Below, piece by piece: positions 15,090-23,700 of a DNA stretch of 64,000 nt (position 1 is the stretch's first letter; the number at the start of each line of letters is the position of its first letter). The stretch is from contig JANPIN010000040.1 in the NCBI GenBank assembly GCA_031425035.1, forward strand, positions 62,001 through 126,000, in the 5' to 3' direction. The notes under the pieces were generated by a model. That model had not been told where the DNA came from. It made no database searches and worked only from the letters and a program-made list of their open reading frames with translations. Origin of the DNA: M3007 sp031425035 (GTDB taxonomy: Bacteria > Bacteroidota > Bacteroidia > Chitinophagales > Saprospiraceae). The position numbers and the translations under genes are program-made.

Positions 15090-16139
15090 TTAGGGAACAA
15101 ATGTATCTTCAAAAGCCGAAGCTGATAATTGGGTGGTGACGATTTCGCCGGCGGCCAGGTGCAGCCATTCGCCGGCGTCGATGCTGGTCTGGGGATCGGC
15201 TCGCCAGCGATTGGTCCAGGGTTCGAGGGCGACGGCGTAGGTGTGGCCCCACCAGGGAGCATCCTGGGTGGCGTAACGTTCCTGCCAGTACCAGAGATAT
15301 TTGAAAATCCGGGCATCCCATTGCAGGGCGAAACCGACGTTTTTATCTTCGTTTTTCAAGGCATAATACCCCTGTTCATCAAAGTCCGATAAGTAAGCCA
15401 GGTCGCTGTAGGGCGCGGCAGATTCCGGGGGCACTATACGCGCATCATCTTCTAAACCATTGATATTAAAGGCTTTCGGGAAATCGGTTTCGAGCCCGGG
15501 TTGAAAACGGCGATGCTCGGGCATGCCAGTTTCTGCTTCAAATTTGCGGGCGTTGGTGCTGATATTTGCGCCTTCTTTCAGAAACGGCAGCCCGAAGGCA
15601 ATGTGCTGCCCCCAGGCCACGTCGAGGGCCGTGCGGGACTCATTGGTCAGTCTTTCCGCGATGGATAGGGTGGCATTCCCGGCGACCAGGGTGAGGGTTT
15701 TTTCAATTAAAATGGGCACCCGTAGCGGGCGGGTCCAGAGTTTGAGCACCACTTTTTCGGGGGTATTTTCCAGAATGGCGTGTTTCCAGGGCGTGAGGGA
15801 AACTTCGCCATGCTGCCCCAAAGCGGCGCCGCGGTAGTTAAATGCCGGACTGTTGGGCAGAATTTCCTGCCAGCCGCCGTAGTAATAGTCCTCGAACTGA
15901 TTGTTGGTGTCGCGTAACTGCGAAAAATCGAGGTTCGGATTTTTGATGCCTTTATGCAGGCGCAGCAGGAAATCCACGTCCCGGGGTTTATAGCGGAATT
16001 CAAAAATATCGCTGCCCCGCCCGGCGAGAATGCCGATGCGCAGGAAGTCGTTTTCCATCCAGATGACCGGCATTTGTTTATAGGTCCAGTCGTCGGAAAT
16101 GCTGCACTTTCCGGTAGGGAAATTGATTTTTGGTAACAT
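15090..16139 (-). CDS. DUF4432/aldose-1-epimerase-like protein
   Basis: The 349-residue protein has the beta-sandwich pattern of galactose mutarotase-like enzymes of the DUF4432 group: WMENDFLRIGILAGRGSDIFEFRYKPRDVDFLLR near the start, GWQEILPNSP, HGEVSLTPWKH, WGQHIAFGLPFL and WWGHTYAVALEPWTN near the end. Proteins of this type probably interconvert sugar anomers. It is encoded three bases downstream of the UxuA-like gene and just upstream of the lactonase and dehydrogenase genes, all on the minus strand, so a mutarotase step feeding a sugar dehydrogenase is likely. Confidence 0.85.
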   Translation of the reverse strand: MLPKINFPTGKCSISDDWTYKQMPVIWMENDFLRIGILAGRGSDIFEFRYKPRDVDFLLRLHKGIKNPNLDFSQLRDTNNQFEDYYYGGWQEILPNSPAFNYRGAALGQHGEVSLTPWKHAILENTPEKVVLKLWTRPLRVPILIEKTLTLVAGNATLSIAERLTNESRTALDVAWGQHIAFGLPFLKEGANISTNARKFEAETGMPEHRRFQPGLETDFPKAFNINGLEDDARIVPPESAAPYSDLAYLSDFDEQGYYALKNEDKNVGFALQWDARIFKYLWYWQERYATQDAPWWGHTYAVALEPWTNRWRADPQTSIDAGEWLHLAAGEIVTTQLSASAFEDTFVP

Positions 16140-16142
16140 AAC

Positions 16143-17216
16143 TTACTCTTTTTCAATGGCTTGGAGAACACCGCGCATGTAACCGAGCGCATAGGCTTTG
16201 CCGGCATGCCAGGGCGCCGTGCAGCTCATTTCCGGCGTATGATCGGGAATAATCACGCCGTCGTACTGGTTTTTTTGTAAAATACGCAGGGCCCGCACCA
16301 TGTTAATATCGCCCTCATCCACGAAGGCTTCCCGATACTGCGGCACCTTACCGACCACGTTGCGGAAGTGGATATACCCGATATTTCCAGCGGCGGAATG
16401 CCGGTCGAGCAGGTCGTACAGGTTACCGCCGGCCATTTCCTGGAGGGTACCCATGCAGAATTCAAAGCCGTTGGCGGGGCTGTCATAAAGCGTTAAGAGC
16501 CGCTCATATTCTGCAAAATTATGGAAAAGCCGGGCCGTTCCGCGCATTTCCGGCAGGGGCGGATCGTCGGGATGGGCCACCAGACGCACGCCGTTTTCTT
16601 CGGCGATGGGCAGTAATTCGTTTAAAAACCAGCTTAGCCGCTCCCACATTTCCGTCCTCGAAACGGGCGGCAGGGTACCGGCGGGCGCATCCGGCGCGTA
16701 GGTCATGTTCCAGGCCATGCCGTTCGGAATGGGCAGGTTCGGATCAATTTGCGCGGCATCGAACACGACCGACATCGCCTCGCCGCGTCCCACCGGAGCA
16801 GGCGTCCAGCCCCACACACCGGCCAGACTGAAGTAATAACCCATGACCGGAATACCGGCGCGGCCAATGTCGCGGATCATGGTTTTCAGATCCTCCATTT
16901 GCTGCCGCTTTTTCGGGCCGTCCAGCAGTATATCGTACCAGTGCGCCGGGTCGAAATTCTCGATGGCGGCCCAGGTCAGGCCATGGGATTCGATCTGTTT
17001 TTTCAGCGCCAGCAGGTCGTCGAGCTGCCACAGGCGACCTTCGTTAGGGGTCAGTCCCCAGCCCTGCAGGTAGTTCTGGGTCAGACTGGGCTGGTCGCCA
17101 CCCTTGACATAGTCGACCAGTTGGACCACAATATGGGTGGCGCCGCACTGTTTGGCAAAGCGAAAATTATGGTCGTTGAGCAGACTTTTATACAGTCCGA
17201 GGCCAAGTTTAATCAT
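16143..17216 (-). CDS. UxuA-family (mannonate dehydratase-like) sugar-acid dehydratase
   Basis: The ATG at 17216 gives 357 residues; a TTG two codons upstream is possible. UxuA features are visible: GATHIVVQL, HGLTWAAIENFDP, GVRLVAHPDDPP, DSPANGFEFCMGTLQEM, GYIHFRNVVG and the closing IIPDHTPEMSCTAPWHAGKAYALGYMRG with metal-binding His and Asp residues. UxuA dehydrates D-mannonate to 2-keto-3-deoxygluconate. No uronate isomerase, mannonate reductase or KDG kinase is nearby. Instead the neighbours form a dehydrogenase-lactonase-diketohydrolase set, so this protein may dehydrate another aldonate such as L-fuconate. That is inference from context. Confidence 0.85.
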   Translation of the reverse strand: MIKLGLGLYKSLLNDHNFRFAKQCGATHIVVQLVDYVKGGDQPSLTQNYLQGWGLTPNEGRLWQLDDLLALKKQIESHGLTWAAIENFDPAHWYDILLDGPKKRQQMEDLKTMIRDIGRAGIPVMGYYFSLAGVWGWTPAPVGRGEAMSVVFDAAQIDPNLPIPNGMAWNMTYAPDAPAGTLPPVSRTEMWERLSWFLNELLPIAEENGVRLVAHPDDPPLPEMRGTARLFHNFAEYERLLTLYDSPANGFEFCMGTLQEMAGGNLYDLLDRHSAAGNIGYIHFRNVVGKVPQYREAFVDEGDINMVRALRILQKNQYDGVIIPDHTPEMSCTAPWHAGKAYALGYMRGVLQAIEKE

Positions 17217-17219
17217 TTC

Positions 17220-17247
17220 CAAAGGTATGTTTTTATCGAAAAAACAA
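17220..17247 (-). promoter_or_regulatory. Bacteroidota-type promoter of the UxuA-like operon
   Basis: On the minus strand TTG (17245-17247) is followed after 17 bases by TACCTTTG (17220-17227), matching TAnnTTTG. The -7 box ends three bases before the ATG at 17216, so the message should be leaderless. The sequence GGTATGT at 17224-17230 is also one half of the dyad seen at 10151-10168, a possible half-site for the same regulator. Confidence 0.55.
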
Positions 17248-17297
17248 GCCGGATATCCCGTCGATTTTCCCTATCTTTCCGATGTTTTTAAACGTAA

Positions 17298-18458
17298 ATG
17301 GTCTGTATGAGCGCTTCATTCTCAAAGGTTTGTAATTATCTTGCTCTGTCGCTGCTGCTAACGGGCATGGCGGCTTTATTGGGCTGTAAAGACGAAAATG
17401 ACGATTTCACTTCCGGCAATTTCTATCCCATCGATCCGCACATGGAAGAGCCGGACACCAGCACGGTGGACACGACGCCCGTGCAGCCGGTTTGCTGGGT
17501 CGCCCCGATCTCAGTGACCCCAGCCACGGATTTCAATCAGTTGTTCACCCGGTTCAGCGGCTGGACGGGCGGCGACGCGACCTACTCCATTCCCCTGCCG
17601 GATGGGCGGACTTTGTGGTTGTTCGGCGACAGTTTTATCGGTACCGTCAAGCCGGACCGCAGCCGTTCCGGGGGCGGGTTTTTCCGGAATGCCTTTGTTG
17701 TACAAAACGGGACGGAATTGACTACCCTGCCGGTCAACGGCGACGCGTTTTTGCGCCCGGCCGACGCCGGCTGGTGGTACTGGCCGGGGCATGGACTGGC
17801 GCATGGCGATACCTTGCAGGTGATGATGTTCGGTTTTAAATCGACTGGCGGCGGCGCCTGGGATTTTGCCTACGCCAGCCTGGATGTGTTCACTTTCCGG
17901 CTGCCGGATTTTCAACTGCTGTCCGTCGAAAGAAAAACGGTCGATCCTGCGGTGAATTACGGCGCCAGTGTGCTGGAAGATGGAGGATTCACCTATTTGT
18001 ATGGTTCTGAAAAAGTCGGTTTTAATAAATACCTGCACGTCGCCCGGGTCCACGGAAACGACATGAACAGCCCCTGGGAATACTTCAACGGGACGGATTG
18101 GACCAGCGATCCGGCGGCCAGCGCGCGCGTGTTTGGCAATGTAAGCGATGAATTTGCCGTGTTCCGGAAGAATGACCGGTTTTACCTGCTGACCCAGCAT
18201 CATATACTCGGCGGCGAAATTTACCTCTACGATTCGGAAAGCCCAGCTACCGGTTTTACCCATAAACGGACCGTGTACTGCACGCCGCAGACGCAGCAGG
18301 GCAACCTGTTTACCTATAATGCCTTTGCCCATCCCCAGTTTTCGGGCAGCGACGGACTGCTGGTCTCCTATAATGTGAACAGTTCCGTCTTTGGCGATCT
18401 GTTCGCCAATGCCGATACCTACCGGCCCTTTTTTGTGCGGGTAAAAGGCTGGGAATGA
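17298..18458 (+). CDS. Secreted lipoprotein, DUF4185-like, paralogue 2
   Basis: The 386-residue protein (or 383 from the ATG at 17307) has a lipoprotein signal (LLTGMAALLGC) and an acidic Thr/Asp/Pro-rich linker. The propeller-like core is FSGWTGGDATYSIPLPDGRTLWLFGDSFIG, WYWPGHGLAHGDTLQVMMFGF, NVSDEFAVFRKNDRFYLLTQHH and GLLVSYNVNSS. These match in order the blocks of paralogues 1 and 3 but are more diverged, closer to the DUF4185 type. It is divergent from the UxuA-like operon and upstream of paralogue 3. Function unknown; a surface glycan-binding or hydrolytic role is plausible from context. Confidence 0.8.
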   Translation: MVCMSASFSKVCNYLALSLLLTGMAALLGCKDENDDFTSGNFYPIDPHMEEPDTSTVDTTPVQPVCWVAPISVTPATDFNQLFTRFSGWTGGDATYSIPLPDGRTLWLFGDSFIGTVKPDRSRSGGGFFRNAFVVQNGTELTTLPVNGDAFLRPADAGWWYWPGHGLAHGDTLQVMMFGFKSTGGGAWDFAYASLDVFTFRLPDFQLLSVERKTVDPAVNYGASVLEDGGFTYLYGSEKVGFNKYLHVARVHGNDMNSPWEYFNGTDWTSDPAASARVFGNVSDEFAVFRKNDRFYLLTQHHILGGEIYLYDSESPATGFTHKRTVYCTPQTQQGNLFTYNAFAHPQFSGSDGLLVSYNVNSSVFGDLFANADTYRPFFVRVKGWE

Positions 18459-18583
18459 ATTGAATAGGGACGTCATGAGTTCAAAACGCTGAAATGTCGG
18501 ACTTCTCCAGGACCGGGCTGCACCTGGAATTTCATTACCCGCCCCAACCAACAAACCAACAAACCCTCCCAACCCTCCCATCT

Positions 18584-19759
18584 ATGAAATTCCCGTTCGT
18601 CCTGGCGTTAGGCCTGTTGGTCAGCGCCTGCAGCGTAAAACCCACCTCCACCCTAGCCACGAAACAACTGCGCTACACCGTGGAAGCGGCCCCGGAATGG
18701 ACCAGTCTTTTCAAACGCGAATCCGGCTGGTTCGGCGCGGACGGCGTGTTTTCCATTCCCCTGAGCGGGGTGGATAAAGTGGGTAATGTGGATAACCGCG
18801 AAACGCTGCTGCTCTTCAGCGATACGTATATTGGTGAAGTGAAAAACGGCAAACCGCAGCCCGGCAACTCAATGGTGAATAACACGGTGGCCATCGTGCA
18901 GGGTAATTCCGGAGCGCCCGATAGCATCCGGTTTTTCTATAAAAATGAGGGAAATGGGACGCCGCAGACTTTTTTTGTGCCCGCCAACACTACGGGTAAA
19001 AAAGAACATTTCTGGCTCGGCGACGGCTTCGTGAACCGCGAGCGCCAGAACACGCTCTATCTGTTCGCCTACCACATTCAAATAACCGGCCCGGGTGTAT
19101 TCGATTTTATCGAACCGGATGTATCGCTGATCGCCGTGCCGGCAAACAGCAGCCGACCGCCTTTTAACCAGCAGCGACAGCTCAAAACGCCCTTGCATAT
19201 TAAAACGGCGAGCCTCGGCGAAGGTAATTTCGGCGCCGGCATTCTGGCGAACACCAAATGGGCCGGGGCGCCGCATCCGGATGGTTATGTGTACGTGTAT
19301 GCCTGCGTAGGTGCGGATAAAAACCTGGTCGCGGCACGTGTAAAACCCAAAGATTTTGAAGATTTCAGCCGCTGGACCTACTGGAACGGGCAGGCCTGGA
19401 CAAAAAATATGGAGCAGTTGAAGGGCATTACCAACGCGGTGTCCAATGAACTCAGCGTAACGCCGCTGCCCGATGGACGTTTTGCCCTGATTTTTCAGGT
19501 CATGGGCCTGTCCGATAAAGTCGGCATGCGTATTGGCGCCAGTCCGGTCGGCCCTTTTGGGGACATTCAGGAGATCTGGCGCACGCCGGAAGCGGATCAG
19601 GGCCTGTTTTGCTACAATGCCAAAGCGCATCCCAATCTATCGAAGCCAGGGGAACTGCTGATCAGTTATAACACGATTACCCCTGATTTCTGGAACGATA
19701 TTCAAAAGGACGCCCACATTTACCGCCCACGTTTTATCCGGTTGAAATGGGGAGGGTAA
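18584..19759 (+). CDS. Secreted lipoprotein, DUF4185/DUF5005-like, paralogue 3
   Basis: The ATG at 18584 gives 391 residues with a short lipoprotein signal (MKFPFVLALGLLVSAC); upstream in-frame sequence is repeat-derived and rejected. It is a close relative of paralogue 1: WFGADGVFSIPL, LLLFSDTYIG, FWLGDGFVNRE, WAGAPHPDGYVYVY, NELSVTPLPDGRF and KPGELLISYN align block by block. The pair therefore looks like a recent local duplication, with paralogue 2 older. It follows paralogue 2 by 125 bases that include a CA-rich repeat tract at 18541-18580. Confidence 0.8.
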   Translation: MKFPFVLALGLLVSACSVKPTSTLATKQLRYTVEAAPEWTSLFKRESGWFGADGVFSIPLSGVDKVGNVDNRETLLLFSDTYIGEVKNGKPQPGNSMVNNTVAIVQGNSGAPDSIRFFYKNEGNGTPQTFFVPANTTGKKEHFWLGDGFVNRERQNTLYLFAYHIQITGPGVFDFIEPDVSLIAVPANSSRPPFNQQRQLKTPLHIKTASLGEGNFGAGILANTKWAGAPHPDGYVYVYACVGADKNLVAARVKPKDFEDFSRWTYWNGQAWTKNMEQLKGITNAVSNELSVTPLPDGRFALIFQVMGLSDKVGMRIGASPVGPFGDIQEIWRTPEADQGLFCYNAKAHPNLSKPGELLISYNTITPDFWNDIQKDAHIYRPRFIRLKWGG

Positions 19760-19770
19760 TTAGTGAGGCC

Positions 19771-19912
19771 GTCTCATAAGTCTGGTTTAGAGGGGTTTAG
19801 AAAGTTTAGAGGGGTTTAGAGTCCGAGTACATAGCATTGATTATCAATGATGTGCCTTTTTTTCTAAACCTCTCTAAACCACCTAAACCCCTCTAAACCA
19901 GACTTATGAGAC
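19771..19912. mobile_element. MITE-like element with 30-bp perfect terminal inverted repeats
   Basis: The 30 bases at 19771-19800, beginning GTCTCATAAGTCTGG, are exactly inverted at 19883-19912. Inner TTTAGAGGGG-type repeats extend the pairing to about 50 bp, and the loop holds the dyad CATTGATTATCAATG. Just outside, GGC(C/T) continues the symmetry, giving ends of the form GGCYGTCTCATAAG, which resemble termini of some insertion sequences. There is no transposase and I could not identify a clear target duplication. It lies between convergent genes and could also end transcription. Confidence 0.6.
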
Positions 19913-19928
19913 AGCCACAACTAAATGT

Positions 19929-20735
19929 TTACTTCGGCTTAGCCGACCATTCAAAACCCCAGTCATACACGATGCAGCCAAACGCCGACAGATCGATCGT
20001 TTGTTTGGATTTGATCATCGTATTGTTGGCCAGGCTAATTTTGTAGACTTCCACGAGCACGTCGTTCGGATCGAAAACACTCGGTGATTTCAGGGTCAAT
20101 TCGGTTTCAGCCGCGTTGAGCGTCCAGGTGTCGCCCGTACGGAAACCATCGAAATCGCAGCCCGTACCGCCGGTGTTCGCGCCATACTCCAGTTTGAAAG
20201 TCCCGTTTGCGTTAAAAACATAGTAATTGTCTTTCTCGCAGTCCTGGATTTGCTCTGTTTCCGGATCGGAAGCGGCACATTTTCCAAGTTTGGATTTCCA
20301 CAACCAGTTGTAGGTGGTCAGCAGGTAGGCTACGCTCGGTTGCGTGGTGATGATGAAATCGTTGCTGCTTTTCTGCCCTTTGTTGTCTTCCGCTTCGAAT
20401 TTAAAGCGGATCGGCGTGGTCAGTCCTTCTGCCGTCAGCACATAGGTGTGGGTATGCGTCAGATCGGTAAACGTTTCCGTGCCGGCGGTACCGAACGTGA
20501 CATCCACATCCGTCCCCTTGTACTTGGTAATTTTCAGTGAACGCAGGCCACCTGGAGCGACCACCGTAGCGGTTGTGCTGGCCGTTTCGCCGATTTTACC
20601 GGTAAAAGTCGTTTTGGTCAGCGAAACCGTAGGCGCTGCAAAAGTTTCGTCGTCCTTTTTGCAGGAATTCATAGTTACGATGGTCGTAGTCAGGAAACCC
20701 GTGACCATAAGACCCAAAAGAAATTTGTACTTCAT
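19929..20735 (-). CDS. Lipoprotein with Ig-like and lipocalin-like parts
   Basis: The start at 20735 gives 268 residues with a lipoprotein signal ending in TTTIVTMNSC followed by KKDDE, a surface-export-like acidic stretch seen in Bacteroidota lipoproteins. Residues 30-120 look like an Ig-type beta sandwich (GKIGETASTTATVVAPGGLRSLKI). Residues 125-268 (YNWLWKSKLGKC...YYVFNANGTFKLEYG...GDTWTLNAAETELTL) resemble the lipocalin-like domains of PUL lipoproteins. It is the last gene of the mannose locus, 64 bases after the FG-GAP gene, and may be a surface glycan-binding protein. No specific family name is certain. Confidence 0.75.
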   Translation of the reverse strand: MKYKFLLGLMVTGFLTTTIVTMNSCKKDDETFAAPTVSLTKTTFTGKIGETASTTATVVAPGGLRSLKITKYKGTDVDVTFGTAGTETFTDLTHTHTYVLTAEGLTTPIRFKFEAEDNKGQKSSNDFIITTQPSVAYLLTTYNWLWKSKLGKCAASDPETEQIQDCEKDNYYVFNANGTFKLEYGANTGGTGCDFDGFRTGDTWTLNAAETELTLKSPSVFDPNDVLVEVYKISLANNTMIKSKQTIDLSAFGCIVYDWGFEWSAKPK

Positions 20736-20799
20736 CGTTAAAATGTTTGGTAGGTGAGTAAAATGTAATTGGTTGAATGTTAAAACTTTAATCCGTTGA

Positions 20800-23700
20800 T
20801 CAAAGTATTTCTTTCGCCCGGAGGCCCGGTGGTCCAGCAACGCTAAACACCTGTAATTTACCATTATTTATACCGGCAAGCACATATTTCTGTCCGGATT
20901 TTAGTTTTAAAGTGACCAGGCTTTTGCCCACGCCGGCCAGAGAAAAACCACTTTTGCCGGCCTCTACCGGTTGAAAATGCCCTTTTCCATCGTTCAACAG
21001 CATCAAACCGGGTAATGCATCGTACTGACCGGTGGCCACATTGGGCGAAAAGGAGTTGCCGGCCAGCAGCAGGTCCGGGTAGCCATCATCGTTGAAATCT
21101 TCGCAGAGGATAGCGTTGACCGGTGCGGTTTGGGCCAGTAAAGGCAAAGGCATCATCCGGAAACGCCCGTTTTCCTGGATAAAACAGGCGGATTGCAGCA
21201 CCTGGCATTCGCGGCGCCAGGCCGTCGAAAGCAGTTTTTCGCCCAGTATTTCCTGAATGGAAGCGGCGGCATAGCCGGCATAGTGCGGATACCTGCTGCC
21301 CAGTCCGCTGATCTGGGCCAGCAGTTCGTTCCGGCCGTGCACCGGTTTTTCCCGCCCCTCCACCTGGTAGCAGGTGATCGCGTCGAGGCTGCCATTATGG
21401 TCGAAATCGCTGGCGTAAATGCTCATGGGCTGCTGGATGGAAGCCCGGAATTTAGTGTTTAACCCGAGATTGCCGGCCACCAGATCGGGATCGCCATCAC
21501 CGTTCAAGTCCTTAATAGTCAGCGTGTTCCACCAGCCGGAGGTCTGCGCCAGACCCATGTCTGCCGTGATGTCGACAAGCCGGCCGTGCTGGTTTTTGAA
21601 AACGGTGATCGGCATCCATTCCCCCGTCAGTACCAGGTCGGGCCAGCCGTCTTTATCCAGATCGGCCCACTGGGCAGCCGTTACTATGCCGGGTTTTTCC
21701 AGCGCGGGCGCCTGGGCGGCGGTCACATCCGTAAACCGGCCACCGTCATTGCGCAGCAAATAGGAGCAGGCGGGGAGGGGATAGGACGCCGGCTCGGCGC
21801 TTCCGCCGACAAACAGATCGCTATCGCCGTCTCCGTCAAAATCGGCGGCACTGACGCAGGCGCCGGGCGAACGTAGCTCGGGCAGGGCTGCTTCGGCGGG
21901 GTGTAAATTCCCTTTTCCATCGTTCAAATACAGCCGATCCTGGTAAAACGGACTACCCGCCGGCCACTCGCTGCTACCACTCACGACGTATAAATCATTG
22001 TCGCCATCCCCGTCCGCATCGAAAAGCAGGGCGGCCACATCTTCGAATTCACTGCTTTCCGCCAGGTCGCGCTGGGTAAAATTGCCCGTAACCTGCTGGT
22101 AAAAAACACGGCCCGACTGCCCCTTCCCACCGCCGGCATAAAAATCTTCCAGCCCGTCGCCATTCAGGTCACCAACGGCCAGGGGCGGACCATTTTCAGA
22201 AAAACCATGCAGCAAAAGCGGCTGAAATTGAAAATCGTTGAAAAGCGGATCCTGGTGGGTAAAAAGCTTCCCCTGTTCACCGCTCACATTTTTCAAATAA
22301 GTCGGCGGCGCCGGAGTTTGTTTTGGGCTAAATGCCTGGGCCTCCGTTTGTTGCAAGGTCAGGGATTGATTGGCGGGAATACCAATCAGGGTCTGCCGCC
22401 GGCCATCCGGCCAGCGAATTTCGAGCGTGTCCACCACCTTGTTTTCGCCCAGCCCCAGGTGCAGTACGTCAGTCACGGTAGACAGGAAACCCCGCACCGG
22501 GTGCTGTTCCACCAACTGCCGCTGGCCGCTGCAAACGATACTTATGCTCGCCCCTTCGCCCTGCGGATTACCCGGCAATCCGGCCAGCCGAAGGTTCAAA
22601 TAGTGGTTGTTCGGGCGTTTATCGGCCTGATTTTCATAAATAAAAGCCGTTTCGTTGAGGTTATTGACGACCAGATCCAGATCGCCGTCGTTGTCCAGAT
22701 CGGCATAAGCGGCGCCGTTGGAGCAGGAGGATTGAGTCAGGCCCCAGACCTCCGCTTTTTGGCTGAAGGTCAGGTCACGGTTGTTCTGGAAAATACGGTT
22801 GGGCAGCCGTTTGCCCGCCATTTTCCGTATTTTGGGTAGCAGCTCCCGGTCCGTTTCCGCCTGGTTTTTAAACATGGACAGGTTGTTGGAATAGTCCATG
22901 AAATCCTTGTCCGTAATGTTGCGCAGGTAGCCGTTGGTGATAAAAAGGTCTTTCCAGCCGTCGTTATCGAAGTCGGCGAAAAGCGGCGCCCAGCTCCAGT
23001 CGGTGGCGGACACCCCTGCTAGTTGGGCCACTTCGGCAAAAGGCTGACCGGGTTGATCGGCGGCCATTTGCAGTGTGTTGCGCATGTACTGGGGTTCATA
23101 ACCGGCCTGGGCGATGATTTGCCACTTATTCCAGGTCATGGCGCCGGCCATGGTTTTCTGCTGCGCATCCGTTTCCGGCAGCATGTCCAAGGTCACCAGG
23201 TCAGGGCGCGCATCGTTATTGAAATCAGCCATATCGCAGCCCATACTGTTGTACGTCTGGTGGTGGAAATAGCGGCTGATCTGGTTGGAAAAACCCTTAC
23301 CCTGCTGATTGATGTACAGTAAGTCGTTGTAAATGAAGTCGTTGGCAATGTAAATATCTTCCCAGCCATCGCCATTCACGTCGCTGACCGCGATGCCCAG
23401 CCCATAGCCTTCGGTTAAAATACCCATAGCGTGAGTAACATCCGTGAACGTCAGGTCGCCGTTGTTGCGGTATAAATGGTCGTTACTGCTGCTTTGCCCC
23501 CGCGTTTTTTTGGGTAAAGGCGTGTTCAGGGTGGACCGCTCGTTCGCATGGTTGAGCACGTAGAGATCGAGGTCGCCGTCGTGGTCGAAATCGAAAAAAT
23601 CAGCCTGGGTGGAGTAACTGGTATCGGCGATCCCGTATGCCGCTGCGGATTCCGTGAAGTGCAGACTGCCCGATTTTCCCTGGTTAATAAACAGCAGATT

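Noticed and set aside
16143..17216. Standard glucuronate pathway mannonate dehydratase
   Set aside because: Not excluded, but no uronate isomerase, mannonate oxidoreductase or KDG kinase is nearby, while lactonase and diketo-hydrolase genes are; the simple UxuA pathway label was therefore not adopted.
17511..18581. Minus-strand frame of 356 codons opposite paralogue 2
   Set aside because: No recognisable domain and fully antisense to a gene with clear family relations; rejected as shadow.
19771..19912. Ordinary intrinsic terminator
   Set aside because: The 30-bp perfect arms, long loop and IS-like ends exceed what a terminator needs, so it is listed as MITE-like, although it may also end transcription.
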